Source of the DNA: Solidesulfovibrio magneticus RS-1
GTDB taxonomy: Bacteria; Desulfobacterota; Desulfovibrionia; Desulfovibrionales; Desulfovibrionaceae
Assembly: GCF_000010665.1 (NCBI RefSeq)
Contig: NC_012796.1
Location: 3,687,501-3,751,500 of the forward strand
Direction: 5' to 3'
DNA length: 64,000 nt
The notes under the pieces were generated by a model. That model was not told the DNA's origin and did not search any database. It worked only from the letters and a program-made list of their open reading frames with translations. Positions 7,746-18,114 of the stretch are shown here, one piece after another. Made by a program: the position numbers and the translations under genes. Every line of letters starts with the position of its first letter. The first letter of the stretch is position 1.

Positions 7746-8774
7746 ATGGACAGGACGCCGCCCCCGACGTACAAAGCCGCCATGCAACTCTTCGCCAAAA
7801 CCGCCGTGCCCGAGGTGCGGGCGGCCCGGCTGTCCCTGGCCGTGGCCGTGGTCCTGCTGGCCGTCAAGATGTGGGCCTACGTGCTGACCGACTCCGCCGC
7901 CATCCTGTCCGACGCCCTGGAGTCCATCATCAACGTGGTGGCCGCCGCGTTTGCGGTCTTAAGCGTCTCCGTGGCCGCCAAGCCGGCCGACGCGCGCCAT
8001 CCCTACGGCCACGGCAACATCGAATACTACGCCGCCTGGTTCGAAGGGATGCTCATTCTCTTCGCTGCTGCGGCTATCTTTTGGGAATGTTTCGACAAGA
8101 TCGCCAATCCCCAGCCCCTGCCGCGCCTGGGCGCGGGCATCGGGCTTTTGACGGCGGCAAGCGGCGTCAACCTGTGGCTGGGGCTCAAACTCCTGCGCCA
8201 GGGCAAACGCTCGGGGTCGCTGACCCTGGAAGCCGACGGCCGCCATGTGCTCACCGACGTCTACACCTCCGTCGGCGTGCTTCTGGGCCTGGGGCTTGTC
8301 TGGGCCACCGGCTGGCTGTGGCTCGACGGGCTGGTCGCCTGCCTGGTCGGGGCCAACATCGCCTGGACCGGCATCGCGCTGGTGCGCCAGTCCGTGTCCG
8401 GCTTCATGAACGAATCCGATCCGGCCCTGCTCGCCGGCATCTGCGACCTGCTGCGGGAGCGCCGCCACCCGTCCTGGATCGACATCCACCGGCTGCGGGC
8501 CATCAAGTCCGGCCGTGCCGTCCACGTGGACCTGCACCTGATCCTGCCCCGCGACATGACCCTGGCCGAAGCCCACGAACAGGTGGACGCCATGGAAAAG
8601 CTCCTCTTGGCGCACCTCGGCCCCGACGCCGACGTCATGATCCACGCCGACCCCTGCGACCCGCCCTGCTGCCCGGTCTGCGACGCCAACCCCTGCGAAC
8701 TGCGCCAAAGCGCCTGCACCGAAACACCCCTATGGTCGCCCGACAACACCGGCGACCCCGTACGGGGGGATTAG
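7746..8774 (+). CDS. Cation diffusion facilitator (CDF) metal exporter with Cys-rich tail
   Basis: This encodes 342 residues (an ATG at 7782 is an alternative). It has six membrane segments over about residues 25-220, with the CDF metal-site patterns SDALES in TM2 and DGRHVLTDVYTS in TM5, then a cytoplasmic ferredoxin-like domain (about 225-300). Transporters of this family exchange Zn, Fe, Mn or Co ions for protons across the inner membrane. The C-terminal 45 residues are unusual: DPCDPPCCPVCDANPCELRQ and one more Cys give a dense thiol cluster that could bind metal. The metal cannot be told from sequence alone. Confidence 0.87.
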   Translation: MDRTPPPTYKAAMQLFAKTAVPEVRAARLSLAVAVVLLAVKMWAYVLTDSAAILSDALESIINVVAAAFAVLSVSVAAKPADARHPYGHGNIEYYAAWFEGMLILFAAAAIFWECFDKIANPQPLPRLGAGIGLLTAASGVNLWLGLKLLRQGKRSGSLTLEADGRHVLTDVYTSVGVLLGLGLVWATGWLWLDGLVACLVGANIAWTGIALVRQSVSGFMNESDPALLAGICDLLRERRHPSWIDIHRLRAIKSGRAVHVDLHLILPRDMTLAEAHEQVDAMEKLLLAHLGPDADVMIHADPCDPPCCPVCDANPCELRQSACTETPLWSPDNTGDPVRGD

Positions 8775-8790
8775 TTATGTGAAGAGAAAG

Positions 8791-8847
8791 AGGCCTCCGG
8801 CGGCCGGGGGCCTGAGGCCCCCGGACCCCCCAACGGGGAAAAGGGGG
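8791..8847. repeat. GC-rich palindromic (REP-like) repeat, copy 1
   Basis: GCCTCCGGCGGCCGGGGG is followed by CTGAG and CCCCCGGACCCCC and then a GGGGAAAAGGG tail, forming a stable hairpin downstream of the CDF gene. The same blocks recur at 17873, 22700, 40561 and 63791. Confidence 0.75.
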
Positions 8848-8926
8848 TTCGGCGCTGTCGGCTGGGGAGTCAGAGGCTGACGCGGCGCTGGCTGGACAGG
8901 GGATGGCGGCGGGGCTAAATACGGGC

Positions 8927-9697
8927 ATGGGCATCCGCGCGCTTATCGTTGACGATGAAAAACCGGCTCGCGACGAGCTGGCCTACCTGCTCGGCGAACA
9001 CCCCGACGTCGAGGCCAGCCAGGCCGACGGGGCCGAGGCTGCCCTGGCCGCCATGGCCGTTTCCCGCCCGGACCTCGTCTTCCTCGACATCCGCATGCCC
9101 GGCCGCGACGGCTTCGACGTCCTGGCCGAGGCCGCCAGCCTGCCCGATGTGCCGCTGTTCGTCTTTGTCACCGCCTTTGACCAGTACGCCGTGGCCGCCT
9201 TCGAGCAAAACGCCGTGGACTATCTTTTAAAGCCCGTGGCCGCCGAACGCTTGGCCGTGAGCCTCGACCGGGTGCGTCGCCGGCTGGCCCAGGGCCGGGT
9301 CGGCCTCACCGACGCCCTGGGGTCGCTGCTGGCCGGCCTGGGCCGGGCCGGCGGCGGCCTGGCCCGGGTGGCCGTGCTGCGCCACGGCCGCATTGCGCTC
9401 TTGCCCGCCGCCGAGGTGGTGCTCATCGAGGCCGACGACCGCGACGTGGGCGCGCTCACCGACCAGGGCCGCTTTCCCTGCCACGGCTTCCCCACCCTGA
9501 CCCGGGCCGAGGAACGTCTGACCGGCCAGCCCTTTTTCCGGGCCAACCGGGCCGTGCTGGTCAATCTGGAACGCATCGCCGAACTCTCGCCCTGGGTCGG
9601 CGGCAAATACCTGCTGGTCATGAACGACCCGGCCCGCACCGAAGTGACGGTCAGCCGGAACCGGGTGCGCGACTTCAAGGAACGCCTGGGACTCTGA
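8927..9697 (+). CDS. LytTR-family response regulator (BtsR/LytR type)
   Basis: This encodes 256 residues from the ATG at 8927 (MGIRALIVDDE is the typical receiver start; an ATG at 8903 adds 8 residues). The receiver domain spans 1-120 with phospho-acceptor Asp54 in LVFLDIRMPG and the Thr/Lys switch residues in FVTAF and LLKP. The LytTR DNA-binding domain covers about 150-254, with the conserved FFRANRAVLVNLERI stretch. It precedes its LytS-type kinase by 10 bp and a CstA gene, the arrangement of E. coli BtsSR controlling the BtsT pyruvate importer. Confidence 0.9.
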   Translation: MGIRALIVDDEKPARDELAYLLGEHPDVEASQADGAEAALAAMAVSRPDLVFLDIRMPGRDGFDVLAEAASLPDVPLFVFVTAFDQYAVAAFEQNAVDYLLKPVAAERLAVSLDRVRRRLAQGRVGLTDALGSLLAGLGRAGGGLARVAVLRHGRIALLPAAEVVLIEADDRDVGALTDQGRFPCHGFPTLTRAEERLTGQPFFRANRAVLVNLERIAELSPWVGGKYLLVMNDPARTEVTVSRNRVRDFKERLGL

Positions 9698-9707
9698 CGG
9701 AGGCCCC

Positions 9708-11525
9708 ATGAACCTCGACATCCTCACCCCCGAAGTCCCGGGGCTTTTTGTCCATCTCTCCCAGCGCTTCGGCCTGCTGTTGGCCGGCGGCTTCGCCATC
9801 ATGACCCTGGCCCCCTTCGAGCGCATGGGCCTGGGGCAAAAGCGCCCGGCCTGGGCCACGGCCGCCGTCACCGTGCTGTTTGGCGTTTTCGGGATACTGG
9901 GCACCTACACCGGCAACGCCGTGTTCCATTCCTACGCCAACCTGCGGGCCATGGGCGTGATTACCGCCGGGCTTTTCGGCGGCCCGGTGGTCGGCATCGG
10001 AGCCGGGCTCATCGCCGGCGGCCACCGCTATCTCATCGATGTAGGGGGATTCAGCGCCCTGCCCTGCGCCCTGGCGACATTCCTGGAGGGTGCTGCGGCC
10101 GGGCTCATCGCCCGGCGCTTTCCTGGCCAGTCCCTGGACTGGGGCTGGGCCATGGCCCTGGGGCTGGTGGGCGAGACCGTCCACATGGGGCTGGTGCTGG
10201 CCCTGTCGCGGCCCTTTGGCGAGGCCCTGGAACTGGTCAAGGTCATCGGCGCGCCCATGATCGTCATAAACGCCATGGGAGCGGCCATCTTCACGAGAGC
10301 GCTCAAGCTCCAACGCAGCCTGCGCGAACGCCAGGACTCCACCGAGGCCCGGCGCATCCTGTCCATCGCCAGCCAGACTGTGCCCCACCTGCGCGGCGGC
10401 CTGACCCCGGAATCGGCCCAGGCCACGGCCGCCATCATCCGCAAGGAAACCGGCGTGGCCGCCGTGGCCATCACCGGCGACAGCACCATCCTGGCCCATG
10501 TCGGGGCCGGCCAGGACCACCATCTGGCCGGCGAACCCTGGCGCACCCGGGCCACGCGGCTCTCCTACGAATCCGGCGCGGCCCTTTTCTTGCGCGACCA
10601 GGAAAGCATCGGCTGCGCCCTGCCCGACTGCCCCCTGCGCGAGGCCATCATCGTGCCCTTGCGCAAGGGCGCGGCCATACGCGGTTGCCTGAAAATCTAC
10701 GGCACCAAAGCGCGCCCCCTGGACCAGCCCCTGTTCGAGTTGGCCAAGGGTCTGGCCGATCTGTTTTCCACCCAGCTCGAACTGGAAGACATCGGCATCA
10801 AAAACCAGCTCCTGGCCCATGCCGAAATAAGCCGCCTCCAGGCCCAGATCAACCCGCATTTCCTGTTCAACTCCCTCAACACCATTGCCTCGTTTTGCCG
10901 AACCGCCCCGGGTCAGGCCCGGGAACTGCTGCTTGACCTCGCCCGCTACATGCGCCGCAACCTCGACAGCTCCCGGGGGCTCATCCGCCTGTCCGAGGAG
11001 ATGGAGCAGGTGCGCTCCTATCTCGCCATTGAGCAGGCCCGCTTTGGCGACCGCATTGTCTCGGAAATCGACCTCGAACCCGGTTGCGAGGATTGGCTGC
11101 TGCCGCCGCTGCTCATCCAGCCCCTGGTGGAAAACAGCGTGCGCCACGGCCTGCAAGGCCGCCCCGAAGGCGGCCGGGTGACGGTGACGGTCCGTCGCCG
11201 GGACGGCCATCTGTGGGTGGAAGTGGCCGACGAGGGCCTTGGCATGTCGCCCGAGACCCGCGCGCGCATCCTCTCGCCCGACGCCGCCGGGTCGCTCACC
11301 GAAGGCGTTGGCGCGCGCAACACCAACCAACGGCTGGTGCAGCTTTTCGGCCACGATTACGCCCTGTGCATCGAAAGCGCTCCGGGTGAGGGCGCGCGCA
11401 TCGTCTTTCGGACCCCACCGGCCGCGCCGCCCAGGCCCTCCCAGGACACCCGGGATGCCGCGGTGCCCCCCGGGCCGACCCCGCCCCGGCCCATAAACCC
11501 GGCCGACCTGTCAGCCGCCCCGTAA
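9708..11525 (+). CDS. LytS/BtsS-type sensor histidine kinase
   Basis: This encodes 605 residues, with GGAGG 5 bp ahead of the ATG. Residues about 12-200 form the 5TM-5TMR_LYT membrane module (motif NLRAMGVITAGLFGGPVVGIG). Residues 225-370 look like a GAF domain; His384 in INPHFLFNSLN is the phosphorylation site of the LytS class; the ATPase domain follows with N-box VENSVRHGL and G-box GVGARNT. The last 40 residues are proline-rich and dispensable-looking. It sits in the inner membrane and should phosphorylate the adjacent LytTR regulator. Related E. coli kinases BtsS and YpdA sense pyruvate; that ligand is an inference here, supported by the cstA neighbour. Confidence 0.9.
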   Translation: MNLDILTPEVPGLFVHLSQRFGLLLAGGFAIMTLAPFERMGLGQKRPAWATAAVTVLFGVFGILGTYTGNAVFHSYANLRAMGVITAGLFGGPVVGIGAGLIAGGHRYLIDVGGFSALPCALATFLEGAAAGLIARRFPGQSLDWGWAMALGLVGETVHMGLVLALSRPFGEALELVKVIGAPMIVINAMGAAIFTRALKLQRSLRERQDSTEARRILSIASQTVPHLRGGLTPESAQATAAIIRKETGVAAVAITGDSTILAHVGAGQDHHLAGEPWRTRATRLSYESGAALFLRDQESIGCALPDCPLREAIIVPLRKGAAIRGCLKIYGTKARPLDQPLFELAKGLADLFSTQLELEDIGIKNQLLAHAEISRLQAQINPHFLFNSLNTIASFCRTAPGQARELLLDLARYMRRNLDSSRGLIRLSEEMEQVRSYLAIEQARFGDRIVSEIDLEPGCEDWLLPPLLIQPLVENSVRHGLQGRPEGGRVTVTVRRRDGHLWVEVADEGLGMSPETRARILSPDAAGSLTEGVGARNTNQRLVQLFGHDYALCIESAPGEGARIVFRTPPAAPPRPSQDTRDAAVPPGPTPPRPINPADLSAAP

Positions 11526-11660
11526 AACCGCCCTTTCGCCCCCGACAATCGCCTTTTGGCGCGCGGCGTCTTGTTGTCGCCGACCCGGGATGTCATTTCG
11601 GGGCCGAACATCGGCAACGGCCCGCCCGATCCCCGGGAGGCCCAAACACGGGAGGCTGGC

Positions 11661-13472
11661 ATGAACGCCATGACCCTGGTCTTCGCCGCCCTGTGCGTCT
11701 TCGCCATCGGCTACCGCTTCTACGGGTTGTTTTTCACCCGCAAGGTGCTGGGAGCCAAGATCGACCGGCTCACCCCGGCGGTCAAAATGGCGGACGGACA
11801 TGACTACGTAAAGACCAACAAGTACGTCCTTTTCGGCCACCACTTCGCGGCCATCGCCGCGGCCGGCCCCCTGCTCGGGCCGGTGCTCGCGGCCCAGTTC
11901 GGCTACCTGCCGGGCGCGCTGTGGATCCTCGTCGGCTGCGTCATGGCCGGCTGCGTCCACGACACCGTGGTGCTTTTCGCCTCGGTGCGTCACAAGGGCC
12001 GGTCCCTGGCCTACATTGCCACCCAGGAAATCGGCAAGAGCACCGGCTCGGTGGCCGGCTTCGCCGTGCTGTTCATCCTCGTTTTGACCCTGGCCGGCCT
12101 GTCCATTGCCGTGGTCAACGCCATGCACGACAGCGCCTGGGGCACGTTCACCGTTTTCGCCACCATCCCCATTGCGCTTATCATGGGCGTCTATCTCCAC
12201 AAGTGGCGCGACGGCGACGTGCTTGGCGCCTCCATCATCGGCGTGGGCCTGCTCTTTGTCGCCATCCTCATCGGCCCCTACGTGGCCGCCAGCCCCACCT
12301 GGGGACCGCTGTTCAACATGCCCCGGCCGGCCATCGCGCTGACCATCCCCATTTACGGCTTCGTGGCCTCGGTGCTGCCGGTCTGGCTGCTGCTATGCCC
12401 GCGCGACTATCTTTCGACCTATTTGAAGATCGGCACCATCGCCATGCTGGCCATCGGCATCTTCTACGTCCGGCCCGACCTGCAGATGCCGGCGCTCACC
12501 AAGTTTGTCAGCGGCGGCGGCCCCATCATCCCGGGCGCGGTCTTCCCGTTCCTGTTCATCACCATCGCCTGCGGCGCGCTGTCGGGTTTCCACGCCATCA
12601 TCGGCACCGGCACCACGCCCAAGATGCTCGACAACGAAAACAACCTGCTCTTCGTCGGCTTCGGGGCCATGCTCATGGAAGGCTTCGTGGCCATCATGGC
12701 CCTTATCGCCGCCTGCGTGCTGGTGCCGGCCGACTATTTCGCGATAAACACCAAGCCCGAAGTGTTCGCCACACTGGGCATGGCCACCGTCGATCTGGCC
12801 CAACTCTCCGCCGCCGTCGGCGAGAACATCACCGGCCGCCCCGGCGGCGCGGTGTCCCTGGCCGTGGGCATGGCCCACATCTTCTCGTCGATTCCCATCA
12901 TGAACCACCTCATGGACTACTGGTACCACTTCGCCATCATGTTCGAGGCCGTGTTCATCCTCACGGCCGTGGACACGGGCACCCGGGTGGGCCGGTTCTT
13001 CCTCCAGGAAATGATCGGCCAGGTGATCCCCAAGTTTCAGGAAAAGCACTGGATGCCGGGCATCCTGTCCACCTCGGCCATCTTCACCTTCATGTGGGGC
13101 TACCTCGTCTACACCGGCGACATCTCCACCATCTGGCCGCTTTTTGGCATGTCCAACCAGCTCTTGGCCGCCGTGGGACTTTTAATCGGCACCACCATGA
13201 TCATCCGCATGGGCAAGGCGCGCTATGCCTGGATGACGGCCGTGCCGGGCCTGTCCATGGTGGTCATCACCATGTGGGCCGGCTATCTGCAGGTGTTTAA
13301 CAACTACATTCCCAAGGGCCTCTACCTGCTGGCCACCCTGGCCATCATCGTGGTCGCCCTCATGGCCGTTGTCATCGTCGGCACGGTGCGGCGCTGGATA
13401 GAACTCTTGAATATCAAGAAGACCGTGGTCGATCCCTACGGCGATCCGGTCCTCGAAGTCGTACCCGAATAA
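11661..13472 (+). CDS. cstA: CstA-family transporter (peptide/pyruvate)
   Basis: This encodes 603 residues from ATG 11661, chosen because GGAGG (11651-11655) lies 5 bp upstream. It has about 16 to 18 hydrophobic segments and the family motif GHHFAAIAAAGPLLGPVLAA, plus SGFHAIIGTGTTPKM. E. coli relatives are CstA (peptide/pyruvate) and BtsT (pyruvate/H+ symporter). It lies 135 bp after the kinase gene, so it may have its own promoter controlled by the LytTR regulator. In a sulfate reducer pyruvate is both the product of lactate oxidation and a fermentable substrate, making pyruvate uptake plausible. Confidence 0.9.
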   Translation: MNAMTLVFAALCVFAIGYRFYGLFFTRKVLGAKIDRLTPAVKMADGHDYVKTNKYVLFGHHFAAIAAAGPLLGPVLAAQFGYLPGALWILVGCVMAGCVHDTVVLFASVRHKGRSLAYIATQEIGKSTGSVAGFAVLFILVLTLAGLSIAVVNAMHDSAWGTFTVFATIPIALIMGVYLHKWRDGDVLGASIIGVGLLFVAILIGPYVAASPTWGPLFNMPRPAIALTIPIYGFVASVLPVWLLLCPRDYLSTYLKIGTIAMLAIGIFYVRPDLQMPALTKFVSGGGPIIPGAVFPFLFITIACGALSGFHAIIGTGTTPKMLDNENNLLFVGFGAMLMEGFVAIMALIAACVLVPADYFAINTKPEVFATLGMATVDLAQLSAAVGENITGRPGGAVSLAVGMAHIFSSIPIMNHLMDYWYHFAIMFEAVFILTAVDTGTRVGRFFLQEMIGQVIPKFQEKHWMPGILSTSAIFTFMWGYLVYTGDISTIWPLFGMSNQLLAAVGLLIGTTMIIRMGKARYAWMTAVPGLSMVVITMWAGYLQVFNNYIPKGLYLLATLAIIVVALMAVVIVGTVRRWIELLNIKKTVVDPYGDPVLEVVPE

Positions 13473-13493
13473 CTTCGGGACATCCGCAAACGA

Positions 13494-13527
13494 AACGGCC
13501 GGGGCATGGCAGTGCCCCGGCCGTTTT
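13494..13527 (+). terminator. Intrinsic terminator of cstA
   Basis: A perfect 13-bp stem AACGGCCGGGGCA / TGCCCCGGCCGTT (13494-13506 with 13513-13525) has a 6-nt loop and a TTTTG tail. It lies 21 bp after the cstA stop. The stem begins with AAA, so on the minus strand it could also stop transcription. Confidence 0.9.
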
Positions 13528-13649
13528 GTTTGGCCCAAAAACCTGGCTGACGTCGATTCCACTGCTCACGTGGAATCCAGGAAAAACGTCGTGCCGCGCG
13601 TTATGGACAGGCGGTCAAACAGGACAGACGCCCTACTTGCACTCAGGTC

Positions 13650-15770
<2,121 letters not shown>

Positions 15771-15941
15771 CCTCAAACAATGCAATCTCTTGCTCGGCAT
15801 CATTCCTAGCATACACCGAAAATACCGCAAGAAAAAGGCAATACCATACAAAAACAATTCCGATTACACCATTTACCAGATTCCGGCTCTCGCGAACGGG
15901 CGCTCCATGGCTGACGCCGGCCACGACCTCGCAAACAATGC

Positions 15942-16076
15942 TTGCCTCAGGCAACCACTTCAGGCATGTTCAAGGCGCTGCCGCACCGGTACCCTCTGGG
16001 TCCTGGCGCGAAGGCAACGACACCATACCGCGATCTGACGGCAAGGGGACGCCTCCCTGCGCCGAAGGGAGACGCC
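15942..16076 (+). promoter_or_regulatory. Leader region upstream of the TM1266-hydG genes
   Basis: The interval opens with the perfect inverted repeat TTGCCT-C-AGGCAA (15942-15954), a possible operator. Near its end, a hairpin CTCCCT/AGGGAG (16053-16058 with 16066-16071, loop GCGCCGA) sequesters the Shine-Dalgarno AGGGAG of a 26-codon leader ORF. ACGCC occurs three times (16049, 16072, 16096), so the terminator arm AGGCGT has alternative partners. No known riboswitch family was recognised. Confidence 0.4.
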
Positions 16077-16157
16077 ATGAACCAGCCGCTTACCGACGCC
16101 TTTGTTTTCCCATGGGAAACAAAGGCGTTTTTTATTGCCCCAAAGGAGAACCCATGA
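16077..16157 (+). CDS. Possible 26-residue leader peptide before the hydG operon
   Basis: The ORF starts at ATG 16077 with AGGGAG 5 bp upstream, and reads MNQPLTDAFVFPWETKAFFI and six more residues. Its TGA overlaps the ATG of the next gene (ATGA at 16154-16157), which implies coupled translation. An intrinsic terminator lies inside the ORF, so ribosome movement could decide whether transcription continues. The peptide contains four Phe and one Trp, although part of that is forced by the terminator sequence. Expression is unproven. Confidence 0.4.
   Translation: MNQPLTDAFVFPWETKAFFIAPKENP
16096..16136 (+). terminator. Terminator or attenuator within the hydG leader
   Basis: A perfect 12-bp stem ACGCCTTTGTTT / AAACAAAGGCGT (16096-16107 with 16117-16128) with a 9-nt loop is followed by six T and ATT. 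It ends only 20 bp before the TM1266-type gene, so it must be read through for hydG expression. That position points to attenuation. Confidence 0.8.
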
Positions 16158-16429
16158 ACAGGCGCATCGGCGTGATCGGCATCGTCATCGAGGACCCCAA
16201 ACACGTCTCGGACAAGGTCAACGCCGTCATCAGCGACCACGGCCACATCGTGCTCGGCCGCATGGGCATCCCCAAGCCGGAATATCAGGCCGGCGTGGTT
16301 TCGCTCATCATCGAAGGAACAACCGATGAGATCGGTTCGCTTACCGGCAGACTCGGGAATATTCCCGGCGTAACCGTCAAATCCGCCCTGACGAGCAAAA
16401 TGCTTGGCAAGGAGGCCCAAAATGATTGA
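16154..16429 (+). CDS. TM1266-family putative iron-only hydrogenase system regulator
   Basis: This encodes 91 residues with AAAGGAG just upstream. It has a small ACT-like alpha/beta fold pattern: MNRRIGVIGIVIEDP, then a helix, GHIVLGRMGIP, a strand SLIIEGTTDEIG and GNIPGVTVKSA. Members of this family (type protein TM1266 of Thermotoga maritima) occur beside hydE, hydF and hydG and are named as putative regulators, although direct DNA binding is not established. Its stop overlaps the hydG start by 8 bp. Confidence 0.82.
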   Translation: MNRRIGVIGIVIEDPKHVSDKVNAVISDHGHIVLGRMGIPKPEYQAGVVSLIIEGTTDEIGSLTGRLGNIPGVTVKSALTSKMLGKEAQND

Positions 16430-17858
16430 CGAATCCCAGCGTTCCTCGGACGCCTTCATCGACGACGACCGCATCCACGCAGCCCTTTCCAACGCCAAGA
16501 CCCTGGCCGCCAACCCCGACGCCGTGGCCGCCATCATCGACAAGGCCCTGGACTACAAGGGGCTTAACGCCGAGGAAGTGGCCGTGCTCCTCGAAGTCTC
16601 CGACCCGGCCCTGCTCGACCGGATGTTCCGGGCCGCCAAACAGGTCAAGGAAGCCATCTACGGCAAACGCATCGTGCTGTTTGCGCCGCTCTACATCTCC
16701 AGCCACTGCATCAACAACTGCGTCTACTGCGGCTATAAGCGCAGCAACAAAGAGCAGCTGCGCAAGCGCCTGACCATGGACGAAATCCGGCGCGAGGTGG
16801 AGATTCTCGAATCCCTTGGCCACAAACGCCTGGCCGTGGAAGCCGGCGAGGACCCGCTTCACTGTCCCATCGAGTACGTCACCGACGCGATACAAGCCAT
16901 CTACAGCATCAAGGACGGCAACGGCTCCATCCGCCGCGTCAACATCAACATCGCTGCCACCACCATCGAAGACTACAAAAAACTCAAGGACGCCGAAATC
17001 GGCACCTATATCCTCTTCCAGGAAACCTATAACCGCGAGCGCTACGCGGCCCTGCACCCCACCGGCCCCAAGCACGACTACAACTGGCACACCACGGCCA
17101 TGGACCGGGCCATGCAAGGCGGCATCGACGACGTGGGCATCGGCGTGCTCTACGGCCTCTATGACTGGAAATACGAGACCGTGGCCATGTTCCTGCACGC
17201 CGAGCATCTGGAAAAAACCTTCGGCGTCGGCCCCCATACCATCTCCGTGCCCCGGATGCGCCCGGCCGGAGCCGTCAACCTCGACACCTTCCCCTACCTC
17301 GTGCCCGACGAGGCCTTCAAAAAAATCATCGCCGTCATCCGCCTGGCCGTGCCCTACACCGGCATGATCCTGTCCACCCGCGAGGACCCGGATTTCCGCG
17401 ACGAGCTCATCAACTACGGCGTCTCCCAGATCAGCGCCGGCTCCTGCACGGGCGTTGGCGGCTACCAGAAGGTCCACGAGGACCACGAACCCACCAACAA
17501 CACCAACAACGGCCAGCAGTTCGAGCCCAGCGACCAGCGTTCGCCGGCCGAGGTCATCCGGATGCTGTGCGAGCGCGGATTTATCCCCAGCTACTGCACC
17601 GCCTGCTACCGCCAGGGCCGCACCGGCGACCGGTTCATGAGCCTGGCCAAGGACGGAACCATCCAGCACGTCTGCCTGCCCAACGCCCTGCTCACCTTCA
17701 AGGAATATCTCATCGACTACGCCGACCCCGAGACCCGGGCCATCGGCGAACAGCGCATCCAGGAAGCGCTGTCCACCATCAGCAAGGACGGCGTGCGCGA
17801 CCTGACCATCGAGCGCCTGCAGGACATCGAACACGGCAAGCGCGACATGTTTTTCTAG
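16422..17858 (+). CDS. hydG: [FeFe]-hydrogenase maturase HydG (radical SAM tyrosine lyase)
   Basis: This encodes 478 residues, with AAGGAGG 5-6 bp before ATG 16422. The radical SAM cluster ligands are Cys96, Cys100 and Cys103 in CINNCVYC. The C-terminal auxiliary cluster motif CX2CX22C is present at Cys392, Cys395 and Cys418, which separates HydG from the thiamine enzyme ThiH. HydG cleaves tyrosine to p-cresol, CO and cyanide and builds the Fe(CO)2(CN) synthon of the H-cluster in the cytoplasm. Length is standard. HydE, HydF and the hydrogenase itself are not in this window. Confidence 0.95.
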   Translation: MIDESQRSSDAFIDDDRIHAALSNAKTLAANPDAVAAIIDKALDYKGLNAEEVAVLLEVSDPALLDRMFRAAKQVKEAIYGKRIVLFAPLYISSHCINNCVYCGYKRSNKEQLRKRLTMDEIRREVEILESLGHKRLAVEAGEDPLHCPIEYVTDAIQAIYSIKDGNGSIRRVNINIAATTIEDYKKLKDAEIGTYILFQETYNRERYAALHPTGPKHDYNWHTTAMDRAMQGGIDDVGIGVLYGLYDWKYETVAMFLHAEHLEKTFGVGPHTISVPRMRPAGAVNLDTFPYLVPDEAFKKIIAVIRLAVPYTGMILSTREDPDFRDELINYGVSQISAGSCTGVGGYQKVHEDHEPTNNTNNGQQFEPSDQRSPAEVIRMLCERGFIPSYCTACYRQGRTGDRFMSLAKDGTIQHVCLPNALLTFKEYLIDYADPETRAIGEQRIQEALSTISKDGVRDLTIERLQDIEHGKRDMFF

Positions 17859-17872
17859 CACCGCCGTAGAGG

Positions 17873-17930
17873 GATGCCTCCGGCGGCCGGGGGGGATGAT
17901 CCCCCCCGGACCCCCTCGATGGGAAAAGGG
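17873..17930. repeat. GC-rich palindromic (REP-like) repeat, copy 2
   Basis: GATGCCTCCGGCGGCCGGGG leads into GGGGATGATCCCCCCCGGACC and a GATGGGAAAAGGG tail. The block order matches copy 1 at 8791. It lies directly after hydG. Confidence 0.75.
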
Positions 17931-18050
17931 ATAAAGGGTGATTCGCCTTTGACCCAAAGCACCGCTGCTCTGGTTTCCAAAGGGCTGCGCGAAAAGCGCC
18001 AACGCTGTTTCGAGGAAACGACGCCAGACCGAACCTCGCTGAAAAGCAAA

Positions 18051-18087
18051 CGCCGGCCCGGGACATGCTGTCCCGGGCCGGCGTTTT
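18051..18087. terminator. Bidirectional intrinsic terminator between hydG and phoU
   Basis: A perfect 15-bp stem CGCCGGCCCGGGACA / TGTCCCGGGCCGGCG (18051-18065 with 18069-18083) with a TGC loop is followed by TTTT on the plus strand and preceded by AAA. It separates the convergent hydG and phoU genes. Confidence 0.9.
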
Positions 18088-18114
18088 GTCATTGGCCGAG
18101 GCAAAAACGGCCGG

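Noticed and set aside
15990-16076. Known riboswitch (c-di-GMP, glycine, Moco or cobalamin type) upstream of hydG
   Set aside because: Short pieces look similar (GCGCCGAAGG, AAGGCAA) but the conserved cores and stem order of these families are not present.
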